Positions 22,140 through 34,146 are shown, numbered from the stretch's first letter. The stretch is DNA of 64,000 nt from Delphinapterus leucas (GCF_002288925.2 NW_022098031.1:1209159-1273158); one strand, 5' to 3'. The notes: generated from the sequence alone by a model not told the origin. Numbers and translations: made by a program.

Positions 22140-25100
22140 ATGGTAATAGGTACATACATATTGATAATTACCTAAAATGTAAACAGATTAAATGCTCCAA
22201 CCAAAACACATAGACTGGCTGAATGGATACAAAAACAAGACCCGTATATATGCTGTCAACAAGAGACCCACCTCAGACCTACGGACACAAACAGATTGAA
22301 AGTGAGGGGATGGTAAAAGATATTCCATGCAAATGGAAATCAAAAGAAAGCTGGGGGCTTCCATGGTGGCGCAGTGGTTGAGAGTCCACCTGCCAATGCA
22401 GGGGACACGGGTTCATGCCCCAGTCCAGGAAGATCCCACATGCCATGGAGCGGCTATGCCCATGAGCCATGGCCGCTGAGCCTGCAAGTCTGGAGCCTGT
22501 GCTCCGCAATGGGAAAGGCCACAACAAAGAGGCCGCGTACCACAAAAAAAAAAAAAAAAAAAGGAAAGCTGGAGCAGCAATTTTCGTATCAGACAACATA
22601 GACTTTAAAACAAAGACTATTACAAGAGACAAAGAATGACACTACATAATGATCAAGGGATCAATCCAAGAAGAAGATATAACAATTATAAATATTTATG
22701 CACCCAACATAGGAGCACCTCAGTACATAAGGCAAATACCAAAAGCCATGAAAGGGGTAATCGACAGTAACACATTCATAGTAGGGGACTTTAACACCCC
22801 ACTTTCACCAATGGACAGATCATCCAAAATGAAAATAAATAAGGAAACACAAGCTTTATATGATACATTAAACAAGATGGACTTGATATTTATAGGACAT
22901 TCCATCCAAAAATAACAGAATACACATTCTTCTAAAGTGCTCATGGAACATTCTCCACGATACATCATATCTTGGGTCACAAATCAAGCCTTGGTAAATT
23001 TAAGTAAATTTAAATTGTATCAAGTATCTTTTCTGACCACAATGCTATGAGACTAGATATCAATTACAGGAAAAAATCTGTAAAAGATACAAACACATGG
23101 AGGCTAAACAATACACTACTTAATAACCAAGAGATCAATGAAGAAATCAAAGAGGAAATCAAAAAATACCTAGAAACAAATGATAATGAAAACACGACGA
23201 CCCAAAACCTATGGGATGCAGCAAAAGCAGTTCTAAGAGGGAAGTTTATAGTAATACAATCTTACCTTAAGAAACAAGAAACATCTCAAACAACCTAACC
23301 TTACACCTAAAGCAATTAGAGAAAAAAGAACAAAAAACACCCAAAGTTAGCAGAAGGAAAGAAATCATAAAGAAAAGATCAGAAACAAATGAAAAAGAAA
23401 TGAAGGAAACAATAGCAAAGATCAATAAAACCAACAGCTGGTTCTCTGAGAAGATAAACAAAATTGATAAACCATTAGCCAGACTCATCAAGAAAGAAAG
23501 GGCGAAGAATCCATTCAATACAATTAGAAATGAAAAAGGAGAAGTAACAACTGACACTGCAGAAATACAAAGGATCATGAGAGGTTACTACAAGCAACTA
23601 TATGCCAATAAAATGGACAACCTGGAAGAAATGGACAAATTCTTAGAAATGCACAACCTTCTGAGGCTGAACCAGGAAGAAACAGAAAATATGAACAGAC
23701 CAATCACAAGCCCTGAAACTGAAACTGTGACTAAAAATCTTCCAACAAACAAAAGCCCAGGACCAGATGGATTCACAGGCGAATTCTATCAAACATTTAG
23801 AGAAGAGCTAACACCTATCCTTCTCAAACTCTTCCAAAATATAGCAGAGGGAGGAACACTCCCGAACTCATTCTACGAGGCCACCATCACCCTGATACCA
23901 AAACCAGATGAAGATGTCACAAAGAAAGAAAACTGCAGGCCAATTTCACTGATGAACATAGATGCAAAAATCCTCAACAAAATACTAGCAAACAGAATCC
24001 CACAGCACATTAAAAGGATCATACACCATGATCAAGTGGGGTTTATCCCAGGAATGCAAGGATTCTTCAATATACGCAAATCAATCAATGTGATATACCA
24101 TATTAACAAGTTGAAGGAGAAAAACCATATAATCATCTCAACAGATGCAGAGAAAACTTTTCGCCAAAGTCAACACCCATTTATAATAAAAACCCTCCAG
24201 AAAGTAGGCATAGAAGGAACTTTCCTCAACATAATAAAGGCCATATATGACAAACCCACAGCCAACATCGTCCTCAATGGTGAAAAACTGAAACCATTTC
24301 CACTATGATCACGAACAAGACAAGGTTGCCCACTCTCACCATTACTCAACATAGTTTTGGAAGTTTTACCAACAACAATCAGAGAAGAAAAAGAAATAAA
24401 AGGAATCCAAATTGTAAAAGAAGAAGTAAAGCTGTCAATGTTTGCAGATGACATGATACTATACATAGAGAATCCTAAAGATGCTACCAGAAAACTACTA
24501 GAGCTAATCAATGAATCTGGTAATGTAGCAGGATACAAAATTAATGCACAGAAATCTCTTGCATTCCTATACACTAATGATGACAAATCTGAAAGTGAAA
24601 TTAAAAAAACAATCCCATTTACCATTGCAACAAAAAGAATAAAATACTTAGGAATAAACCTACCTAAGGAGACAAAAGACCTGTATGCAGAAAATTATAA
24701 GACACTGATGAAAGAAATTAAAGATGATACAAATACAATGGAGAGATATACCATGTTCTTGGACTGGAAGAATCAACATTGTGAAAATGACTATACTACC
24801 CAGAGCAATCTACAGATTCAATGCAATCCCTATCAAACTACCAATGGCATTTTTCACAGAACTAGAACCAAAAATTTCACAATTTGTATGGAAACACAAA
24901 AGACCTCGAATAGCCAACGCAATCTTGAGAAAGAAAAACGGAGCTGGAGGAATCAGGCTCCCTGACTTCAGACTATACTACAAAGCAACAGTAATCAAGA
25001 CAGTATGGTACTGGCACAAAAACAGAAATATAGATCAATGGAACAGGATAGAAAGCCCAGAGATAAACTCATGCACATATGGTCACCTTATCTTTGATAA

Positions 25101-25997
25101 AGGAGGCAAGAATATAAAGTGGAGAAAAGACAGCCTCTTCAATAAGTGGTGCTGGGAAAACTGGACAGCTACATGTAAAAGAATTAAATTAGAACACTCC
25201 CTAACACCATACACAAAAATAAACTCAAAATGGATAAAAGACCTAAATGTAAGGCCAGACACTATAAAAAACTCTTTGAGGAAAACATAGGCAGAACATT
25301 CTATGACATAAATCACAGCAAGGTCCTTTTTGACCCACCTCCTAGAGAAATGGAAATAAAAACAAAAATAAACAAATGGGACCTAATGAAACTTCAAAGC
25401 TTTTGCACAGCAAAGAAAACCATAACCAAGACAAAAAGACAACCCTCAGAATGGGAGAAAGTATTTGCAAATGAAACAACTAACAAAGGATTAATCTCCA
25501 AAGTTTACAAGCAGCTCATGCAGCTCAATATCAATAAAACAAACAACCCAATCCAAAAATGGGCAGAAGACCTAAATAGACATTTCTCCAAAGAAGATAT
25601 ACAGATTGCCAACAAACACATGAAAGAATGCTCAACATCACTAATCATTAGAGAAATGCAAATCAAAACTACCATGAGCTATCATCTCCCACCGGTCAGA
25701 ATGGCCATCATCAAAAAATCTACAAACAATAATTGCTGGAGAGGGTGTGGAGAAAAGGGAACCCTGTTGCACTGTTGGTTGGAATGTAAATTGATACAGC
25801 CACTATGGAGAACAGTATGGAGGTTCCTTAAAAAACTACAAATAGAACTACCATACGACCCAGCAATCCCACTACTGGGCATATACCCTGAGAAAAGCAT
25901 AATTCAAAAAGAGTCATGTACCAAAATGTTCACTGTAGCTCTATTTACTATAGCCAGGACATGGAAGCAACCAAAGTGTCCATCAACAAATGAATGA
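22140..25997 (+). pseudogene. L1 ORF2 (endonuclease-reverse transcriptase), disrupted
   Basis: Domains in order: apurinic-type endonuclease (about 22170-23070, with 'QQETHLRP' and 'VGDFNTPLSPMDR', split by a SINE); reverse transcriptase in the block 23400-24308 ('[17 protein letters not shown]', 'STDAEKTF'), then after an in-frame TGA at 24306 the catalytic FADD at 24441-24452; and a C-terminal block 25230-25997 with the zinc-knuckle-like C-x3-C-x7-H-x4-C at 25734-25787 (CWRGC...H...C). Endonuclease pieces sit in three frames. Further frame changes occur near 24740 and 25265. The segment after 'DAEKTF' is altered compared with other L1s ('RQSQHPF'). It cannot produce full-length protein. Confidence 0.9.
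22355..22559 (+). mobile_element. CHR-type SINE, TTGAGAG head subfamily, inside L1 ORF2, with TSD
   Basis: Head 'gggcttccatggtggcgcag', body 'gagccatggccgctgagcct', A tail of about 18. The flanking L1 sequence 'aaaagaaagctgg' (22342-22354) recurs as 'aaaggaaagctgg' (22560-22572), 12 of 13 identical. The insertion breaks the endonuclease domain. Confidence 0.93.
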
Positions 25998-26550
25998 ATA
26001 AAGAAGATGTGGCACATATATACAATGGAATATTACTCAGCCATAAAAAGAAACAAAATTGAGTTATTTGTAGTGAAGTGGATGGACCTAGAGACTGTCA
26101 TACAGAGTGAAGTAAGTCAGAAAGAGAAAAACAAATACCGTATGCTAACATATATATGGAATCTAAAAAAAAAAAAATGGTCATGAAGAACCTAGTGGCA
26201 AGACGGGAACAAAGACACAGATATCCTAGAGAATGGACTTGAGGATACGGGGAAGGGGAAGGGTAAGCTGGGACAATGTGAGAGAGTGTCATGGACATAT
26301 ATACACTACCAAACGTAAAATAGATAGCTAGTGGGAAACAGCCACATAGCACAGGCAGATCAGCTCGGTGCTTTGTGACCACCTAGAGGGATGGGTTAGG
26401 GAGGGTGGGAGGGAGAGAGACGCAAGAGGGAAGAGATAATGGGGACATATGTATATATATAACTGATTCACTTTGTTATAAAGCAGAAACTAACACACCA
26501 TTGTAAAGCAATTATACTCCAATAAAGATGTTTAAAAAATTAAAAAAAAG
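25998..26550 (+). other. L1 3' UTR with poly(A) signal
   Basis: Contains 'tggacttgaggatacgggga', 'tagctagtgggaaacagcca', 'ctttgttataaagcagaaac' and AATAAA at 26521. The same 3' UTR is found at 39307-39648, so both belong to one L1 subfamily. Confidence 0.85.
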
Positions 26551-27351
26551 AAAGTTTGAATTTTGCAGTTAATAAACAACCTCTGAACATGACCTTTTGA
26601 CATTTTATTTCATAATAAGTCTTGAAGAGGTAGATTCATTTTTCCCAAATTCTTCTCACTTAAAACAGTTATCAAGGTACAAGTTTTCCTTTTGTGACCC
26701 CTCAAACAAAATGACAACTGTGACAAGCAATGCAAATTTTCAAATGGACATGCTTGTTCAACAACTATTTCCGGAGCAGGAAACTGTACTGGACACAGGG
26801 AAAGAAAACAAAAAGTTAATTTCATATATCTTGAGAATCTACCAGATGTGGTCCAATTATCAGCAGGGAAATAAAGGAGGAGCTCAGCTCTGATAATAGA
26901 CTCATCCATGGGAATAGGTCAGGCATTTGGAACTGACTCAGCCACAGGTTGGGAGGAGGCCCAGTGAGAGAAAAATACTCAGTACCTGAAACACTGTAAC
27001 AAATAATAAGGGGTAGCCTAGGAAAGTAGTCACTCAGGTGGCTTTTACAGGGAAATAGGAACACTTCTAACCATGAGATGCCAAATGACTATAGTCCAGT
27101 CCTCCAGAAGTTCCCAGAAAAGCTAAGAGAGCAAGAAAATCATGTCAGCAGTACCAGTGAAGTCAGACAATTGATGCAGTCATAATCTACGTCTCTAGGA
27201 CCAAGCAAGAATAAGGCAAAGCATCAGATTTTCATGGACAAATTACAAACAATGACTCAGGCCCCACATATCAAGGGGGGGTGGCCCATTATTAGAACTG
27301 AGGCACAAAGTCAGAAACCAATTTAGGTGCAAAAATCATGATGCTACATCA
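26551..27351. other. Non-repetitive stretch, no gene supported
   Basis: Open frames of about 98 codons on both strands (26597-26893 and 26610-26909) overlap each other, have no recognisable domain, and are best read as chance. Confidence 0.4.
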
Positions 27352-27363
27352 CAGAATTCTTTA

Positions 27364-28062
27364 TATATATATATTTTTTAATTTTTGGCTGCATTGGGTC
27401 TTCGTTGCTGCGCAGAGGCTTTCTCTAGTTTTGGGGAGTAGGGGCTACTCTTCATTGCGGTGCACGGGCTTCTCATTGCGGTGCCTTCTCTTGTTACGGA
27501 CCACGGGCTCTATGCATGCGGGCTTCAGTAGTTGTGGCACCTGGGCTCAGTAGTTGTGGCTTGCAGGCTCTAGAGCACAGGCTCAGTAGTTGTGGTGCAC
27601 AGGCTTAGTTGCTCCATGGCATGTGGGATCTTCCGGGACGAGGGCTTGAACCCGTGTCCCCTGGATTGGCAGGCGGATTCTTTTTTTATATATAAATTTA
27701 TTTATTTTATTTATTTATTTTTGTTTGCATTGGGTCTTCGTTGCTGCGCACTGGCTTTCTCTAGTTGCAGTGAGCGGGGGCTACTCTTCATTGAGGTGCG
27801 CGGGCTTCTCATTGCGGTGGCTTCTCTTGTTGCAGAGCACAGGCTCTACGCACACGGGCTTCAATAGTGTGGCTCGCAGGCTCTAGAGCTCAGGCTCAGT
27901 AGTTGTGGCTCACGGGCTTAGTTGCTCCGTGGCATGTGGGATCTTTCCGGACCAGGGCTCGAACCCGTGTCCCCTTCATCGGCAGAGGGAGTCTTAACCA
28001 CTGTGCCACCGGGGAAGCCCTGACAGGCAGATTCTTAACCACTGCGCCACCAGGGAAGTCCC
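27364..28062 (-). mobile_element. Long CHR SINE interrupted by a second CHR SINE (outer element)
   Basis: The outer SINE occupies 27364-27682 plus 28037-28062 (head 'gggacttccctggtggcgca' read on the minus strand). Its own target-site duplication 'cagaattcttta' is perfect at 27352-27363 and 28063-28074. It is split at TT/AAGAAT in its head by the inner SINE. The element is the long type with repeated 'gttgtggc'-like units and an A-rich tail (T-rich on plus). Confidence 0.92.
27683..28021 (-). mobile_element. Inner CHR SINE nested in another SINE, with TSD
   Basis: A second long SINE in the same orientation, with its own tail at 27683-27722 and head ending 'gccaccggggaagccc' near 28019. Duplicated target: 'ggcaggcggattctt' (27668-27682) and 'gacaggcagattctt' (28022-28036), 13 of 15 identical. 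The target is the head of the outer SINE. Confidence 0.92.
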
Positions 28063-28074
28063 CAGAATTCTTTA

Positions 28075-28930
28075 GATTACTGTTACCTCTCCTCAATATT
28101 GGTTCTGAAGTTTAGGATGAGTTTGAATATGCTTTGGGGTTCAAGTGCAATCAGCGGTGGGGAGGAAAGTACCGCAGAATCCAACAAACAGAGTTGAGAA
28201 TTGGTCCCTGCCATCGTGACTTTCACTGCAAGAACTGAGAAAGGGACAGGGGAGGTGGTCCCGGAGAGGAAACATGAGTTCATGGAGGAAGATTTCATGG
28301 GTATCAAGTTGGCAAAAACAAAAGCTGTCCCCTGCTGTGAGGTTCAACACAGTGCTGTTGTCTAATGAATAAACAGTAGGAAAGTGATAGTATGTGTTCT
28401 GAAAGGTTTAAGCTATAGATCCATCCCAAACCATTAACTTCTGTGGGATCTATGTGATTTTAAGTATTGGGCAGGATTAAATCTTTCACAGTTTGTTGAA
28501 AGTTCTAAGTGCACTTTGGACTGATGACTGAGTCTCCTGTGTGAATACAGTAATGAACTTTGCTCTCTCTTTGTTTCTCTCTCTCTCTCTGGCTACCGAA
28601 ACCAAGATTTCTAAAGCTATAAGTATTACTTACAGCTTATAGTACACTTACAGCATGTGCTTCAAGAACTTGCGACTATTCTTTCTAGTACTGCAAGGTC
28701 AATTCAGCTAATTAATGACACCAAGAATAAAGAGATAAGGAGATAAATACTATTTGAGATCAAACTCGTGGCCATTGACCACCTAGCCCAGGAATAGAGA
28801 ATAGGTTGATTCTATGATAGCAACTACCAAAGCCTAGGAATGTGATCCCAAAATAATCCTTAGCTTCCTTTTATAGCAATTATGGATTTTCATCATAAGC
28901 CAATGGTATTTTTTTCAAAATCATGCCTTT
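28075..28930. other. Non-repetitive stretch, no gene seen
   Basis: A CT-rich patch lies at 28561-28592. No gene or clear repeat was recognised. Confidence 0.4.
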
Positions 28931-28934
28931 TCTA

Positions 28935-29140
28935 ACTGTGCACTGAAACCAATAAGTGGGTTGTAAAATCATTTCAGTGGGTTGGGACTAGACTTTTTAA
29001 TTAAACAGAAAAGAAAATAGAGTTGAAGAGTAGAGAAGATAAGTAAAGGGGAAAAAGAAAACTTTTGTTTTAGTTGTGCGTGTGTGTATGTGCTGGGTCC
29101 CTACACAAAATACACTTTTTCCTACGGATTACATTTTTAA
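28935..29140 (+). mobile_element. Old interspersed repeat, copy 1 of 2
   Basis: 'agtgggttgtaaaatcattt' plus 'taaacagaaaagaaaataga', then a TG-rich patch and 'gctgggtccctacacaaaat'. The first half aligns with the element at 43160-43415 ('attgggttatgaaatcaatt', 'atgaaatagaatagaataaa'). Probably an old non-autonomous DNA transposon. Not named. Confidence 0.45.
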
Positions 29141-30285
29141 AAGTACAGACATAGACATGGATATAAATATAGAGATATAGCTATATATTAAAGAAATAGC
29201 TGGCAAACTCTCCCCAAAATACTATCACCAATCCCATGTAAGGCATTCTCCACCATAATATTCATGGGCATCTACAGAAATACAATTATAATAAAAATGA
29301 CTACCTTTGACAAGACCAGGGATAACTAAAAGTTAAAACAGAAAGAACAAGTTACTTAAAGTTTGGAAGACAAACTTAAGCTGAACTTCTCCAACCTTAA
29401 TTTTCTCATGTTAAAAAGAAAATCAGAGACGATTTAAAGAATAAGCTCTCAAAATACTTCATTCTATTCTCTTCTATTCTTCTGTTCTGCCAACCCCAAA
29501 TATTTGAGTATTGTCATTCACTTTCATCCAACTCTAATATCAAACATTTTTCATACAAAATAAGGATGATGTCTTTCTTATTTTAAGAAAGTTTCTTTTT
29601 TCCCTAGAGAATGAATTCCCATTCAACAAAGAAAATGTAGAGGAAAGAAAATCACTCTTAGGCCTAATTATTTAAAACAAATAGTGAAGATTTTTCTAAG
29701 CAGCATAAATTATCTAATACTTTCAGAGAGATTTACTTTAAACTGTAAAAACATGTTTACAAATTACATTATACGGGGTCTTCTGTTTGACTTATACCTT
29801 TGAGTTATGCAGAGCTATACAAATGTAGTTCCTGATAAAATAGACAGCAAATCAGTATAACACTGCAGTATCAGCCTTTGTGTTGGCAGAAATGCCCACT
29901 GATATTCTGGAGTGGGGGTGAACACTGGAATTCCTTTTAAACAGAGTATCAGCTGCATAATTCTCCTCTGATCTCACACCCACTTGTGCCGCTCTTCCTT
30001 TTTCTCTGCCCAGGCACAGAGTGGAAAGAGATCAGAACACAATTTTTACACTCCCATTCTGCTCAACTCCAGTTCAAAGATAGACATGAAATGCAAGCAG
30101 GGTGTGGTTACACTTGTGGGATGTGAGTTTGGCCAGAGCCTGAGCATTGTTATCTCATCTGTTTTATTCACTCCCTGAGCTCTCAAAGTCCTATCTCTGA
30201 TTCATTTTTTCTCAACCCTCTGAACCTTGAACAGAAAGAACTGCATTTTAGAACTAGAGCAGAGTGACGAGTATCATCTAAACCC
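29141..30285. other. AT-rich stretch, no gene supported
   Basis: A 64-codon open frame at 29984-30178 has no domain. No repeat was recognised with confidence. Confidence 0.4.
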
Positions 30286-30289
30286 AAAG

Positions 30290-30872
30290 TCCTTGCTATG
30301 GTCCATAAGATGCTCCATCATCAGGTTTCTGTCTGTCCCTGTGACCTCCTCTTCTGCAACCCTCCCCTTCCTTGCACTGCCCTCCTGTGAGCCTTAGACA
30401 CTTCCAGCATGCTCCTGCCCCATATCCTGTTCCCTCTGCCTACCTTCCCTTGGGTTTCTGCATGGCCTAATTCAGATCTCTGTTCTACCTCTGAATCTAG
30501 AACTTTCCTGGGCCCATCACTCTGTATCCCATATACCTTGCTCTATTTTTCTTCATAGCACTTAAGTGCTTAGTTTGATTTCTTCTGCTACAAACATGGG
30601 CTTTAGTGTCAGACACACCTAAGTCAGAATCCTGTCTCTGCCTTTGCTCTGATCTAGGACAAATTACATAATCATATACCTTAGACTCCATTTCCTTACT
30701 GGTAAAAATGAATTATTGTATAGCTAAAATGGAATTACATGTAAAAGTTCTGAACCCAATGCCTTATTAGAATTCAAGTTTCATAAGGACAAAGATTCTG
30801 TGGCTTTAAAGCTGTACCTTATCCCCCAGAACAGTACCAAGAATTAGTTTCATAAACATATTTTGAAGGAAG
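30290..30872 (+). mobile_element. L2 LINE fossil interrupted by a MIR
   Basis: L2 body at 30290-30565 ('cccttccttgcactgccctc', 'tattccatata'-like end, 'ttcttcatagcactta') resumes at 30771-30872 ('gaattcaagtttcataagga', 'cagaacagtaccaagaatta'). The intervening piece is MIR. No coding potential remains. Confidence 0.6.
30585..30770 (+). mobile_element. MIR SINE inserted in L2
   Basis: 'acatgggctttagtgtcaga', 'cagaatcctgtctctgcctt', 'tctaggacaaattacataat', 'ctccatttccttactggtaa': MIR in order. Confidence 0.65.
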
Positions 30873-30950
30873 GAAATAAGAGGAGGGAAGGAGAGAGGGA
30901 GGTACAGAAGGAAGGAAGGAAGGAAGGAAGGAAGGAAGGAGAACGAACGA
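30866..30950. repeat. GGAA microsatellite
   Basis: About nine consecutive (GGAA) units at roughly 30908-30942 inside a longer purine-rich patch, ending in 'gaacgaacga'. Confidence 0.9.
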
Positions 30951-31119
30951 TTATAGGATCAATTTAAATTATGATTATTGTTATTCATTTTCTTCTACCA
31001 AAGTGGCTCTGAAATGCTTCTTTGAAAGAAGACATGTATGATAAACGAATATGCACCTAACTTTTCCTAATGCACAAGAGGTCCTCCTATTCCTTCTCAC
31101 CATCTGACTCCTAAAAGTT

Positions 31120-31202
31120 ATTCAATCCTTATTTCTAATGACATCTGAAAATAAGCAAATAAATTAAAACATAATAAATAACATACTGAAGCTAAGATAG
31201 CA
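31120..31202 (+). repeat. Diverged direct repeat, copy 1
   Basis: About 83 bp from 'ttattcaatccttatttcta' to 'ctgaagctaagatagca', repeated at 32569-32650 at roughly 80% identity by eye. Family unknown. Confidence 0.65.
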
Positions 31203-31461
31203 GTGATATAGGTCAGACAGGCAATAGTTGAGACCCAGAGTCTAGAGAGACCTGCTAAAGTGAGATGGTCCATATAGCTGATGACCCATAGCTATGAAGG
31301 TCTCCAGACAAGAGAATGAATTCTTTGCATGCTCAATGTTAGAGGCCCTCTGGGAGGTCCGCAAGCAAAGCCCAGAATAAAAGGTATCTGTCAACAGGTA
31401 ACAGGAAAAGTCCAGGTAAGCATGAAGTCAGCATCATGGAAATCTAACAGTGGTCCTCCAG

Positions 31462-31580
31462 CCAACTGTGAGCTCCATGAGGTCAGGGACTTTCTCTGAT
31501 GTATCCTCTCCCATATCCACAACACCTAGCCAATTCCCAAGTATTGTGCATCCTCGATGATTATTTATTGAGTGACTAAA
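31462..31580 (+). mobile_element. L2 3'-end fossil
   Basis: 'tgtgagctccatgaggtcag', 'ggactttctctgatgtatcc' and 'gattatttattgagtgacta' match the L2 3' end. Confidence 0.7.
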
Positions 31581-32568
31581 TTACGAATCAAGTAAGATTA
31601 TTTTTCAATTAAAGGTAACAGCCCCAACACAAGTTCTCTTAAACAAAAAATAATATAACTAAGCAGGCCAGGTTTAGATTTGACTACAGAAGCAGCTGAA
31701 TGCAGGGCCCAAATATTAATATTGGGTTGTAGTCTTTTCATCTTTCCCTTTGGAGGACTCCATTCTCAGACCACCAACACTTCCCAAGGCTACATGTTTT
31801 GTTGGTCATGCAGCAAGAAAATTCACACACATGAATGCAGGGGGAAGCATGTTGCATTGCCTCTGCTTGGGACATACACCATTTCTGAGACAATCACTGG
31901 AGCACTGGAGTTATGGGAATGCAAAGCACGGATTGTCTGAAGCCTCTTGGAGAATAGCATACAGTATTCACAGTAACCACCTGGGCTGATGGAAAAGATG
32001 AGGGGGTGGGATTCACCAAAGGGAAATCTTGTTAAGTTTATTTCTAAGAAGATGTGTGAGTGAGTCTGGGCTCCATAAACAATAAAATTCAACATTGAGG
32101 CAGCAGGCCCAGGCACGAGGGTGCCACCCTGAATCAGGGTAGTTCTGCAGCAGGGACCCAAAAATGAGGTCTAGAATAGGCTCCAGTACCTGGAAGCATT
32201 GGTGAGAATAAGGCAATGCTGGAGGTCTTGGAGTGCAGCTTGGGTTAACCATAGAAGTATGACTCAGTCATGAGCCAGTGTGATTAGGAACCGTTACTAA
32301 AACTAAGGGGAAAGACAAGACTGCAGGTGAACTTAAAGTGGGATTTGATATTAAGCTCTCAAATCCTTCCTTTGAATGAGAACGTGGTTGGTTTTGGTGA
32401 AGCCGAGAAGGTGGTAGCATTCAGTAATTAATTAAAGTATGTAGGGGTATTTAAGATGTTGGACATAGAATGATCAGGATGATAATAAGGTTCAGAATGT
32501 CACCACAGGACCCATTTATTATCCTCTTACTTTACTAGGTCTTAAATATATCTTCCAGTAGTAACTTT
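31581..32568. other. Non-repetitive stretch, no gene supported
   Basis: Overlapping open frames of 79-112 codons on both strands (31680-31989; 31823-32161) shadow one another. None has a domain I recognise. Confidence 0.4.
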
Positions 32569-32650
32569 ATTCAATCTTTATTTTTTATGCATTTGAAAAC
32601 TAGCAAATAAAGTAAAACATGAGAAGTAACATGCTGAAGCTAGGATAGCA
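32569..32650 (+). repeat. Diverged direct repeat, copy 2
   Basis: 'ttattcaatctttatttttt' to 'ctgaagctaggatagca'; partner of 31120-31202, 1.45 kb away in the same orientation. Confidence 0.65.
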
Positions 32651-32664
32651 CTTTACCTTTAAGC

Positions 32665-33325
32665 ATGCTTCAGACTCTTGTATCAAACTGCACATTTGAC
32701 ATATCTACTACGATGTGCCACAGATACCCCAACTTCAACTTCCCACTTCTTCTTGCCCCAATCAATATAGTATTTTCCTCCAAAACTGGCTTTTCTCCTG
32801 TATTGCCAGTCTCAATTAATAGCACCTTTTCTAAGCCAGAAACCTATATATCATCTCTCTCTGCCTCTGTCTATGCATGCATGTATGTATGTATGTGTGT
32901 GTATATAATATGCATGTACCTATCTATTATATCTCTACCTCTATTTCTCCTATCTAATCAATCATCAAATCCTGCCTCTTTTATTTCCTATATATTGCTT
33001 GACTCCACCCCTTTCTCCCCACCCCAAAAACTGTTGCCCTAATTCAGGTCCTCATCATCTTTTGTGTAGGGTATACTTCAATCGTCTCCTAACTGGATAC
33101 CCTACCTTGAGATGAACTTTCCTGAAAACCATAGTCCATATAGTTTCTCTCTGTTCACACGGCATTCTGTGCCTGCTCCCTACTTAACATTTACAGCATC
33201 ATACTGAGATTATGGGTTTGTGTGTCTGTCCCCCTTACAAGATATTAAATTTCTCAAATATGAAAGTTCATCTTCAAATCCTCAATACCTAACACAATGT
33301 CTACTGAAGTGGACCAAGTCACTGA
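32665..33325 (+). mobile_element. L2 LINE fossil, long
   Basis: 'attaatagcaccttttctaa' with 'gccagaaacctatatatcat', 'ccctaattcaggtcctcatc', 'ctcctaactggataccctac' and a 3' end 'caatacctaacacaatgtct' follow L2 in order over about 660 bp. A (GTAT)n microsatellite at 32876-32915 lies within it. The 125-codon open frame 32665-33042 is a product of the pyrimidine-rich composition, not a gene. Confidence 0.7.
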
Positions 33326-33776
33326 GTGTTTATATACTTAAAGGCAAGACTAGGTCAATAAATACTTAAGACTCTCTGCTAATCATATAGTCACAAACAA
33401 AACATCAGTAGTGCTTTATTTGGGGTTCACTGTATAAAGAGTTTTTCCTTGGCACTTTTGTGCAATAGGCCAGACTTTTTCTGAATTAGTGAACAAAATT
33501 CTACTTTATTGGAATCTTCTGATTAGACTACATGATTTACTTTAATCAACAATTTGCAGATGCAAAGGCCTGAGGTTCTGTAAAATGCAAATTATATATG
33601 CGAAGATGAAAGAAAACATTCCAAACTTAGGGTGTTTCCCTTAATTATAATTACAGATAGCCTACTTTACACCATCATTCTGAAGATCCAGAATATCTCT
33701 CACATCAATTTGAAAACTCTATCATAATAGTGTAACTTTGTGTAAGTAATCAGTTAAAAACTCCAAGTAAAGAGTG
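33326..33776. other. AT-rich stretch, no gene seen
   Basis: No gene or clear repeat was recognised. Confidence 0.4.
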
Positions 33777-33789
33777 ACATACCATTCTT

Positions 33790-34133
33790 TTTTTTTTTTA
33801 ATTTTATTTTTGGCTGCTTTGGGTCTTCGTTGCTGCGCACGGGCTTTCTCTAGTTGCGGTGAGCGGGGGCTACTCTTCATTGCGGTGCGCGGGCTTCTCA
33901 TTGTGGTGGCTTCTCTTGTTGCGGAGCACGGGCTCTAGGTGCATGGGCTTCAGTAGTCGTGGCACACAGGCTCAGTAGTTGTGGCCTGCCGGCTCTAGAG
34001 CGCAGGCTCAGTTGTTGTGGCGCACGGGCTTAGTTGCTCCGTGGCATGTGGGATCTTCCCGGACCAGGGCTTGAACCCGTGTCCCCTGCACTGGCAGGTG
34101 GATTCTTAACCACTGCACCACCAGGGAACCCCA
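33790..34133 (-). mobile_element. Long CHR SINE with TSD
   Basis: Full long-type SINE on the minus strand with an intact TTAAGAAT head. Flanks: 'acataccattctt' (33777-33789) and 'acatagcattctt' (34134-34146), 12 of 13 identical. Confidence 0.93.
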
Positions 34134-34146
34134 ACATAGCATTCTT

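Larger units (their letters stand above)
19150..26550 (+). mobile_element. Near full-length LINE-1, decayed, one SINE insertion
   Basis: This is the most complete autonomous element in the window. It has a GC-rich 5' UTR (about 19150-20340), a T-rich spacer (20360-20690), ORF1 (21194-22081), ORF2 (about 22140-25997), a 3' UTR (25998-26530) with AATAAA at 26521-26526, and a short A-rich tail. A SINE at 22355-22559 splits the ORF2 endonuclease region. Frameshifts and in-frame stops disable both ORFs, but long open blocks survive (302 and 255 codons), so it is younger than the L1 at 11.6-16 kb. The 5' edge is uncertain by tens of bases and no target-site duplication was found. Confidence 0.9.
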
